A DNA stretch of 64,000 nucleotides, taken from contig JAUPFP010000026.1 in assembly GCA_036925085.1 (NCBI GenBank), positions 784,001-848,000 on the forward strand. The letters are read 5' to 3'. The notes below the pieces were generated by a model. The model made no database searches, was not told where the DNA came from, and saw nothing but the letters and a program-made list of their open reading frames with translations. The DNA comes from Brachycybe producta. Lineage: Eukaryota > Arthropoda > Diplopoda > Playtdesmida > Andrognathidae. Made by a program: the position numbers and the translations under genes. Shown piece by piece: positions 55,133 to 64,000 of this stretch; position 1 is the stretch's first letter; each line of letters opens with the position of its first letter.

Positions 55133-56123
55133 ACGTAAAGCGTCCACAGTTGGCAATGTGATAAGCAACGAGTCAATTGTTTCCACAGGACCCGATGGGA
55201 GACAGTATGTAGCTGTTGTAGTCAAAGGACAGACGACTTATTTTCCCATCGAATCCCAACAGCAACATTTAAACTAATTGGGGCCATGGTGAAAAAAGTC
55301 CACTGCCCTTCATGAAGACAGTATCTTCGAAGAAGAGTAAGGTCGATTTTCCGGTCATCCACCCACAAGAGAGATGTCCAGTCCGAGACATCCACAAGAG
55401 GAGACAAGAAAGATGTCCAGCCCAAAGCATCCATCAGAAGCAAGAGAGATGTCCAGCTCGAGGTGAAGAAAGACGCCCAATTGAAGATGTCTACAAGGGT
55501 TTTCAAGAACCAAGTACACTTAAATGAACTTGCAATGCCAGAGAACAATGACTCATTGTTAAACAGAAGTCTCGCAGATGACGACATAGTAGGATACATA
55601 AGTGAAACAGAGATAGATGATGTTTTAGAGGGTGTAGATGATGCTATTGAGGAACCTAACAAACCAACTTATGATCCTGAGTCACCGAGGTAACAATTTG
55701 CAAACAACATACACAAACGCAAAATTGGAACAAGCGACACGGTTGTTAATAAACAAGAAGTTTATGAAGCGCACCCATAAAGCAATAAAGACACCAATGT
55801 ATACAGAAGTTATACAAGACAAGGTCAGAAGTCAGTACGACACTGAATCCCAAGAGGAAGTAGTCACTACAACTTGTAGTGAAGGCAAAAAAGAGTTTCA
55901 AGAGAGGAACATCAACAAGTGTCCACAAAGAGTGACCATCAATAATATCATGAGTCAATTGACACCTCCTGACAAGAGGAGCCAAGATTTAAGACAAAAT
56001 TTCATTAGACAGGTTGAAGTTCAAACAACCACAACCGTAATAAAGATGAAGGATAATAAACAAAATAAACAAAAGAAGAAATGGAAACAGGACCCCAGAA
56101 AATGGTCATCTTACCACAACTGA
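55133..56123 (+). pseudogene. Gag-Pol linker of element E with tandem repeats, truncated
   Basis: Open pieces in changing frames. About 55360-55480 repeats QERCP-x-R-x-IH three to four times. No protease, RT or integrase motif was found before homology ends near 56123, so E is an LTR plus gag fragment. Confidence 0.6.
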
Positions 56124-56689
56124 AAGAGAAATGTATTTTTCCAATATCCTCCTTCATTGTAATTAAGTCTAATAGCATATAACGTCATTCTATAACAATG
56201 GAATAATTAATGTTATAACTAGAGATGTGTTAGACAATCTTGGTAATATAACATTCCTATACGCATTTATTATTTTTTTTTAATTATAAGGAAATACAAA
56301 GTTACAACCTAAGTCATAAATAACTTTTGAAATACTTTTAAACTTAAGCATTTTGAAGGAAGGAAAAATTTACACCTTGTATGCCTACTTTTAATCACCT
56401 TTAATTATCTAAATTGGTTAAATACTAATATTAGTAATATACAGTACATTTTACAACACACAAAAAAGTGACTGAACGCATAATCACATACATTTTAGTC
56501 ATAACATTTGTAAGCGGATGATAAAAGGCTTTTGTCATAAACCAACTTCAAATAAACTGTGCAGGGCAGAGATGGGGTGACCACATTAGCAAAAAAATTA
56601 CAGAGATTATTGAACGGATAGATTCATATTAATGGTCATTTGTTTCTACGGTGGTAAGACAATGGGAGTTTTTTTTTACAGAGGATTAT
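56124..56689. other. AT-rich sequence, nothing recognised
   Basis: No ORF with a recognisable domain, no LTR end and no inverted repeat were seen. Confidence 0.5.
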
Positions 56690-57476
56690 ATGCATGGAAA
56701 AAGCTTCAAGTGCTGCATTTTCTAACCTTTAGGGTTGGGTTATACTCCCTTGCTAAGCGGCAAAGGAGCCTGCGAAGCTTCAAAAATGACGTCAGAGCTT
56801 CAGGTTTTTGTCTTCGCCAGAGCATGAAGCTAGCTTTGAAATTGTTCAACTTTTCAAAGCTTAGCAACTCAAAGCACCAATCATGAAACGGATACAAAAA
56901 TGGAGTGAACAAGTCACACCTTTTTTCTTCCAGAAGGAAAAGGGTTCTATTGTATAAGGGTAGGTTTATACTCCAAGCTTTGCTAAGATTTGCAAGCTTT
57001 GAAGCTCCTAAAAATTAGCTCACCAAAGCTTTGCTTGTTCATAGAAACATGTGGTCTTGCAAACTTCACAATATTTTCTAACCTTTATGCCCTATAAAAC
57101 AGATATACAAAACAATAGACCCCTCCCCTTCTGGAAGCAAAAAACGTGCGACTTGTTCACCCCATTTGTGTATCCGTTCGTTGTGTATCGTTTTGAGTTG
57201 CTAAGCTTTGAAAAGTTGAACAATTTCAAAGCTAGCTTCATGCTCTGGCGAAGGCAAAAACCTGAAGCTCTGATGTCATTTTTGAAGCTTCGCAGGCTGC
57301 TTTCCTGCTTAGCAAGGGAGTATAAACCAACCCTAAAGATAAGAAAATGCAGCACTTGAAGCTTTTAAGACCATGTGTTTGTATGAATAAGTTAAGCTTT
57401 GGGGAGCTCATTTTTACCAGTTTCAAAGCTTGCAAATCTTAGCAAAGTTTGGGGTATAAACATACCCTTAGCCAAG
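56690..57476. mobile_element. AAGCTT-rich foldback/MITE pair
   Basis: 56957-57476 is an element with long inverted arms (TAAGGGTA-GTTTATAC-CCAA-CTTTGCTAAG at both ends). 56690-56940 is a partial inverted copy of its right half (CTTCAAGTGCTGCATTTTCT, GCCAGAGCATGAAGCTAGC). Open frames on both strands reflect the repeat. Confidence 0.75.
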
Positions 57477-57687
57477 TTTGGAGTATAAAACTACCCCTTT
57501 GGGGCTTTTCATTTTCTGACAAAGCTTTATTTCAGGTGCAATAGAACAGGTTGAATTTGTTATTTGGTTTGTATTTTTTGGGGTTTTGACAATGCATTTT
57601 GAATGCTGCATTTTAACTATATTGTTCCTCTGCAACAGGCATTCTTGTCTGCTTGCAGAGTCATTTTTCAAATTCAAATTTATATAA
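57477..57687. other. Short unassigned interval
   Basis: Begins with a duplicated AGTTTGGAGTATAAAACTACCCC-like end of the neighbouring element. Nothing else is recognised. Confidence 0.4.
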
Positions 57688-58270
57688 ATACTAGTGAGGT
57701 AACCCGTCATAAATGACTAGAGCAAAATTCACAGGCAATTGTGCTCAGCATTAGAATTTCCTTTATTCCGCTCTTTTATGACGTCACACCAAGTAACAAA
57801 CCAATTAGAAATTGATGACGTTCATAAAATGGCGGAGCAAAAGAAATTCTAATGCTGGGCACAATTGCCTGTGATAAACTGTAGTTTAATTTTGCTACTA
57901 TTATCCCCTCCCCTTTTTATATTTGAAAGAGAAAATGATTTTTCATTTTCTCTGGTGTGCGCATGCGCGTCGTTTGTTCCTTTTTTACTCCTTTCATTTC
58001 AATTTCAGTCACCCCCTCCCACTTTTTCTCCCTCCACGTTTCTCTCACCCCCTTCTGCACTTTACAGCCTTTTCCCTTCTCCAATTTAATATCATGTGGT
58101 TCTTGGATGGGCAGGGTGCAACATATAGTTGACCTTGAGAAAAAAAAAGCATTTCATTTATTCAAATTTATATAAATTCCGACGTGTTTCAAGGTTTGTA
58201 CAGCGTTATCACAGACTGATAGATAGACACCCACACACGCACACAGACCTGGCTTAATATATATATAATA
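57688..58270. mobile_element. Foldback family FB, copy 2 (one arm)
   Basis: Starts ACTAGTGAGGTAACCCGTCATAAATGAC and follows the left arm of FB1: CAATTGTGCTCAGCATTAG, ACCAATTAGAAATTGATGACG, GCGCATGCGCGTCG, TTGACCTTGAGAAAAAAAA and GACCTGGCTTAATATATATA. The second arm is missing. Confidence 0.8.
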
Positions 58271-58274
58271 TAAG

Positions 58275-58610
58275 AAACTAGTGGGGTAACCAGTCATAAA
58301 TGACGGGGGCAAAATTCACAGGCAATTGTGCGCATGCGCGTCGTTTTTTCCTTTTCATTTCAATTTCAGTTTCCCCCCTTCCACTTATTCCCCCTCCAAG
58401 TTTCTCTCTCCCCCTTATACTTTCCAACCTTCCCCCCACTTTCCTATTTAATATCAAGGTCATATAGTTGACCTAGAGAAGAAAAAGTGGTTCATTTATT
58501 CATTTAATTTTATATAAATTCTGACGTGTTTCAAGTTTTTTTGTGACACACACACAGCCACACACACACACACTCACACAGAGATATGTAATAATATATG
58601 TAATATTAAG
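58275..58610. mobile_element. Foldback family FB, copy 3 (internally deleted arm)
   Basis: Starts ACTAGTGGGGTAACCAGTCATAAATGAC, then jumps from GGCAATTGTGC directly to GCATGCGCGTCG, so about 230 bp of the arm is deleted. It ends in a CA-rich microsatellite (about 58548-58580). Confidence 0.75.
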
Positions 58611-59309
58611 AAATAATTTCACTGATTTTAATGAGAACATTTTTAAGTTTTTACTTTAACATTTGTAGTTGCATTGATACTCTAATAGGATTGTAACTTT
58701 TGCATTGAAGTAATTTAAGTGAAGTCTATGGTTGATTGCTTACAGACAGGTTTGCCTTGCTTTGTTCATCCTTCAAGCCAAGCTCTTAAGCTTTTTGCAT
58801 TACATTGCTTTTCTACATGATCTACATTGGTTAGTGCAAGCCAGTGGCCATACAGCAGTTCAGGTAAATGTCAGAAAGGCCGGTATTCAATTGGGACGGT
58901 TGTTCTTGTTTCGGGCATCGCAAAGACGGACGGTGTTTGTGCGCAATGCCTCCGGTCAGGCCTGAGTAGCCTATGTTAGCTGTCTGCTAGACTTTACAGT
59001 AAACTGTTTACATTGAACAATAGATAGCGATGCTAATTTGCTTGTACTACAATTGCACTTTTCCTATGTAAAACGATTAGATGCAATGCACTTGTCAGTC
59101 ATGAATTGATCCATGTTTGGTAATGTTAGTCAAATGTTGGGGTTATGAGCCTAGATACACCTCCATCTTGTTGTTTTGAGCAGACGACAACGAGACAAAT
59201 GAGGGTTACTGTATGGTGTTACTAAACTTGCAAGAGAATAGTCTCACAATCGTTCAATGAAGATAGAGTAAAGCACTAAGTGCAATAAAATGTATTGTTC
59301 TTTAAGTGC
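58611..59309. other. Sequence without recognised features
   Basis: A 77-codon open frame at 58732-58965 has no recognisable domain and is not called a gene. Confidence 0.45.
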
Positions 59310-59706
59310 TCCCTTTATATAAATTTTGAAAATGTCCTTCTATTTTTAAATAAGTTTCAATATCGTTCATTTTTTTAACTCCATGTTAAATCTCATTGGA
59401 CCAAAAACCGTCCCACAAACATTTGAAGAACTCTCGTTAAAAACGATTTAGAATAAGAAAAAATTAGCACGTGCTTTCATGTATTGGCTTCGCGATGTTT
59501 CCTTTTTATAAATTTTGAAAAGGTCCTTCTATTTTTTAATAACGTTAAAAGTCGTATGTTTTTTAACTCCATGTTAAGTTCCATAAGACCAAAAAAACCA
59601 TCCCACAAACATTTGAAGAACTCTTGGTAAAAACGACTTAGAACAATCACATAAAAATTAGCACGTGCATTAATAATTTATTGACTTCACAATGTTTCCT
59701 TTTTAT
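59310..59706. repeat. Tandem duplication, unit about 190 bp
   Basis: Copies 59310-59498 and 59499-59706 share TATAAATTTTGAAAA-GTCCTTC, TTTTTAACTCCATGTTAA, CCCACAAACATTTGAAGAAC and AATTAGCACGTGC. No ORF. Confidence 0.85.
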
Positions 59707-60374
59707 GAGGTTAGCATATGAAATTGTTTTTCTATTAATTGTTATGTGACTTCAAATCTGGAGAGAAAAAAAATGTTAAAAACCAATTGTTAAATTTAAA
59801 AAAAATACGATCGCAGCGCCTACATTCGGAGAAATTTTGAATTAAACGCTATATCTAGGCTTCTTAAATAGCAAAAGGCAATTCCAATTGTAGGAGTCTA
59901 CAAAAGTGGGATGGAGCGCAAAAAATAGAATTTAGAAATGAAAACAATGCTAATTTATCTCCAAGTGTTAAAATAAAGTTAATAAACTATTTTAATTTGA
60001 AATTTATTATTTACCATTTATAAATTATTTTTTTGAGCTTCATTCCAATCGAAATGCATAGGCTTTCTACTATTTAACCACTCGTGAATTTATTATTTTC
60101 TTAGTACCTACACGTCACTACTAGCCTTCACCTCCACCCCTTGGGGTCGCTCCAGTCAGAATCGTATAAAAATTCGTTCAAGGTGGAATAAGTCATTTAC
60201 ATACTTACTGAAAGAACACTATAGTGGACATTTATCACCCAAGTTTCAAGTAAAATATTTATTAACCAAATTCGCGTAATTGTGAGGTGATGGCAGTAAA
60301 ATGTGAGAAAAGTTAATCTTTGAGGCGCCGCAAGCAGGACCACAGGTATTTTGCTTGTAAAAGCAGTAAAAGTG
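59707..60374. other. AT-rich spacer with a dispersed block
   Basis: GATCGCAGCGCCTACATTCG...AACGCTATATC (59808-59860) matches 18590-18660. Nothing else was recognised. Confidence 0.5.
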
Positions 60375-60579
60375 ACAGGTAGTTAGAAATAGGTGAAAAC
60401 TCAGTTGGCTCCGCCCTTGTTATGACGACTGGCAATTTCTAATTATCTGGTTATATAGTCTGTCGTTGAAAAGGGCGGAGCATGTGACGTCAGACTTCAT
60501 AATTAGCCAATTAGAAGTTGCCAGTCGTCATAACAAGGGCGGAGCTAACTGAAGTTTTCACCTATTTCTAACTGCCTGT
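60375..60579. mobile_element. Palindromic MITE, family ACAGG, copy with 9-bp target duplication
   Basis: 205 bp, ACAGGTAGTTAGAAATAGG to CCTATTTCTAACTGCCTGT, flanked by GTAAAAGTG and GTAAAAGTA. The interior is GGCTCCGCCCTTGTTATGACG and its inverse around AGTCTGACGTTG-type spacers. Confidence 0.9.
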
Positions 60580-60903
60580 GTAAAAGTAGCATTATTGTCC
60601 TGAAAGGGACACGCCCTCAAAGGGCGATCCAATAGAAATTACGAATGTTATGTTGAATATTTATTTTATAATTTATTTTAATTTTAATTATATTTATTTA
60701 AATTTATTTTAAATTTTGTTGAATCTTGAATAAAGTAAAATAACCATAACTATAGATCTAGTATTACACTAACTAAACTCACATAACAATCAACAAAAAC
60801 TACGGAGCCTCCGGAGATTTTTTTAAAATCTCGACATGTCGACTTTTAAACTCTTTTATTCAGCCATGTTAGTTATGCCATGTTGCACTCACCACACTCT
60901 AAA

Positions 60904-61333
60904 GCGGCAGTCACACTAGGCGGGTTTACAAGCTGCTGGTTGCTGCTGGCTATTAGCAGCAACAGCAAGCAGCAGCTGCTTTGGGTTCACACTTCTCCAG
61001 TCACTGCTGGTATTAGCAGTGCAAGTCATCCAATCAACGTCTTGCAAAAACACAAACTATAACAACAACTAACCCATGCAGTGGAGTTTCAACTACCACT
61101 AGTGCCACTGCTAGCAACACAAAGTTCACACTAGATGGCAGCAGCAGGAAGGGAGTCACATAACCAGCTGGTAGCTGCTAAAGTTGGACATGTCCAACTT
61201 TACCAGCCACTGTTAAAATCACTAGCCGGCTGGAGAAAGCAGCTGCTAGTAGCAGTTCAGACTATGCTGCTAGAGCACTACAACCAGCCAGCAGCAACCA
61301 GCAGCTGGGAAACCAGCCTAGTGTGACTGTGGC
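60904..61333. mobile_element. MITE with CAGTCACACTAGGC ends
   Basis: Inverted ends GCGGCAGTCACACTAGGC and GCCTAGTGTGACTGTGGC. The interior is rich in CAGC/GCTG (AGCAGCAACAGCAAGCAGC). An open frame inside (63 codons) is low-complexity and not a gene. Confidence 0.75.
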
Positions 61334-61535
61334 ATAATAATTAAATTATTGCTTCTACAAGAGGGCGCTTGCAATAATTTAGTTATTAGAGTATGGTGCG
61401 TGCAACATGGAATAATTAACATGGCCGATTAAAAGAGATTAAAAGTCGACATGTCCGTGTCTGAACGGATGCAGTTGTTGTACAGATAGATATATTTAAC
61501 ACTTATTAACATTACGATTTCATCATTTTGCCTTG

Positions 61536-62549
61536 TGTTACAGCCTGGTCTGCTTCCTTTAAGACAGATTTCCTGATGACTGTCTGTCAGACTGCAATTT
61601 GATCTCTGACCTCTCACCTATAGAACTCTATGGTAAGCAACCTGCTGAACACAACATGGTATCCACCTGGCTGCCTATTTACAAGAAGCAGCCAGGCAGA
61701 TGCCATATTGTGTCCAGCAGGCTGTTCATCTTAGTTCTATGGGTGAGAGGTCAGGTCTTGCCACTGTCTCCGGGAGGAGCCACCTGGGGTAATTAATGGT
61801 CACGTCAGCCATTAATCCAGGCAGTTGGACTAGTATTTGGATACTAGAGTTTTGTTAGCGCATGCGCATTGGTGTATATAGGAAAGTGATTACAGATTTG
61901 CATTAGCAGAGCCATCTTTTGATCACCAATGGTAACTGCCATTTCACTTGCTATCATTTTCCTATATAAACCATTGCGCATGCGCTAACAAAACTCTAGT
62001 ATCCAAATGCTAGTGGCAGTTGACAGTAGAATGGTTTTCTGTAAAAAACAACACAACCTGTTGGAGGCCAGGTTGGCCTCCAACGCACATGGAAGTGGCA
62101 TGTGTATTTTTTATTGTTTTATTGAATTATGTAACCAGTTGCCTGTTGGCCAACTTGGCCAGCAGTTATGTAAATAATGATCTGCCTTGTAAGTAATTAT
62201 ACCATTTGTTTTTATATTATTCAACCACTGTATTGTGTCATTCATTGTAGGAAGTTTAGCTGGGGAAAGGGGGTTTCAGTCGGGGAAAACCGTTTTTTGG
62301 CTGCTACTGTGTCTGTTTAGCGCACATGGGTTTCTTGGTGGATTCATCATGCTCCTCTGTGTTTTTTGCTTTGTCGCCATTATTTGACTGTCAACATTGG
62401 CAAGGGAGACCGCAAGGCCGTCCGATGCCACCCAGTGGTTCACCAAGGGCACTGCGTGTGTAGTCCCGGCCCCTAACCACAGTCTATAGAACGGTAAGTG
62501 ACCATGTAAGGTTATATCAGTGTTTTGACCGGTGGGTCAGACCATTACA
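61536..62549 (+). mobile_element. Solo LTR, 1014 bp including a nested MITE
   Basis: Starts TGTTACAGCCTGGTCTGC and ends AGACCATTACA, flanked by CTTG on both sides (61532-61535 and 62550-62553). Without the MITE and its duplicated target it is ~820 bp. Similar to the 3' LTR of element A. No internal region. Confidence 0.85.
61829..62014. mobile_element. MITE with ACTAGTATTTGG ends inside the solo LTR
   Basis: 186 bp with long inverted arms (ACTAGTATTTGGATACTAGA, GTTTTGTTAGCGCATGCGC, ATATAGGAAA). Flanked by GGCAGTTGG and GGCAGTTGA, a 9-bp target duplication with one change. Confidence 0.88.
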
Positions 62550-62553
62550 CTTG

Positions 62554-64000
62554 GAGTTTATAATGTAATTTTTTTATGAAATTGTTTAATTTTGAAGAGC
62601 TCATAGGCTTTATGGGCTCTTGAGATGCTATGAATTTGGAGTGTTGAGAGCTCCTGAAACATTGTGGGCTCTACGGGCAACATGGGCTCAGAGGTTTCAT
62701 GATCTCTGGATTCATCATATGCTTTGGGGCATCTCAGACTTGTGAAATGTCACATACTCCAGGGCATCATTGGTTTAGGGGCATCTTGTGCTCAAGCAAC
62801 ATTGCAGGCCCTTGGGGCATTGTTTGTTTTGAGTACACTGGGGGATGTATGGGCACTGAGTCAAGTAGTTTTAAAATGAATTCAGTGCTAAAATGTAACA
62901 AAAGAAACTAACCACACCATTCATAATTAACCTAGATATTTGAAGTAATAATTCAATTTATTGTATATTGTGTAGATTTCGCGTGATTCATGTAGTTTTG
63001 GCATGTGTTTCACTGATCCATATAAACGGCCAAAGGACGTCAAATACACAAAATTCAAATTATAATAACTAATTTAGTTCTATTAATAACAATATAAACG
63101 TGCAACCATACAAGTAATTGATTCTTCTATAATTATGTTTAATTGAAAAACTGTTGAAAACAGTGGCCAATTTCATAATTAAAATAAGTTTTTTCTGTTG
63201 TGCAAATTTTATTTTATGGCCATAGGTTTACATGGAGGTATTTAAATGCCATCTGTTGTTGCTTATCACAACTTTGCCAGTGCCACAATGTCTTAATAAC
63301 CTGTTGTTATCCTTTCCTAGAAAAAAAAAATTTGTTCCCTGACAGCAATTTCAGAAAAGTAGGAAATAGAAATGTAAAGGTTAATTAGTGTGGGTATAAT
63401 TAATTAATAATCCCTTAACTAACAAAACTCCAGTGAGACAAAAATTACTATTTTGAATATAATTTATTATAATGAAACAAATAAAATATATTAATATTAA
63501 CAGCTGTTTAGTTTACAAAATATAAATGAGTAATGACATTTAAATATACTTAAATAATCAAAGAAATAATAATAAAATATCTTGCACATGGTCAAGAGGA
63601 AGTACAACTTTGACTCAGTAATAAAGCCAAATATGAAGTTAGGGTGTTCATGCAAACCAGTGTTGTTTCTTGCTGGACTGGATTTCATGCATTACCAGAT
63701 GATTTAAAGTTAGATCGAGAGGGAAAGATTATGATAAGATGTGGTTGAAAATAGTTCATACTATGCTGACATAGATGAACAGTTGAAAATATAGTTCACA
63801 CAATGATGACTATTATAAAGCACAATATGCTACACAATAATGATGGCATAATGATGTACACCATGATGAAACAAAAGCAGTAAATAGTTCCTGCACTGAT
63901 GGTTTTAAAAAAATGAATCTGGCCCACAATTTAACTGGCACCCTCACAGACTTCCAGAAGCAAGAATGATTAAAAAGAAGAAAATCCCAGCTCTCTATAT
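62554..64000. other. AT-rich sequence, nothing recognised
   Basis: GGGCTC/GGGCAT-rich text near 62600-62850 may be a weak repeat. Elsewhere no gene, LTR or inverted repeat is seen. Confidence 0.5.

Noticed and set aside
58732-58965. Possible small host gene
   Set aside because: A 77-codon frame without a domain, splice context or conservation evidence.

Overview
The window is bilaterian animal DNA, probably from an invertebrate. It holds one host gene, recognised as Wnt6, and is otherwise packed with transposable elements. Three Wnt6 coding exons lie on the + strand at 19738-19955, 37267-37535 and 49565-50026, with matching phases and splice sites, and they carry 24 cysteines. Exon 1 (signal peptide) was not found. 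The introns measure 17.3 and 12.0 kb. The Wnt6 protein reads somewhat like arthropod Wnt6, but that does not fix the species.

Layout: 0.6-8.2 kb is a decayed Ty3/gypsy element (A): an LTR end, a primer-binding site joined directly to pol, a candidate intron, a long accessory 3' ORF and a truncated 3' LTR. 8.2-22.7 kb is a nest of foldback elements and MITEs, a solo LTR and three large GTGCATACA-type minisatellites, with Wnt6 exon 2. 22.7-32.8 kb is a complete 10.07 kb Ty3/gypsy element (B) in intron 2. Its LTRs differ at one visible base, it has a CTAT target duplication and an intact 1562-codon pol-type ORF, followed by a 3' ORF related to that of A. 32.8-40.7 kb holds palindromic MITEs, Wnt6 exon 3, and pieces of a jockey/CR1-like LINE in the unexpected order RT then endonuclease. 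40.9-49.5 kb is a head-to-head pair: decayed element C (+) and the LTR plus leader of a B-like element (-) whose LTR edge is 97 bp from Wnt6 exon 4. 51-56 kb has LTR remnants: a C-like LTR (-), a relic of the A-type accessory ORF (D), and an LTR plus gag (E). 56-64 kb holds foldbacks, MITEs and a 1 kb solo LTR with a nested MITE.

The most unusual signal is the accessory protein encoded between integrase and the 3' LTR in A, B and D. All three share an LNN-x4-[WF]-Q-x-Q block and a similar following domain. It is not envelope-like, and in A and D it has a layout that could be a C48/Ulp1-like cysteine-protease fold (a hypothesis only). A and B also have splice signals just after pol, which suggests expression from a spliced mRNA. 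B has no recognisable zinc-knuckle Gag.
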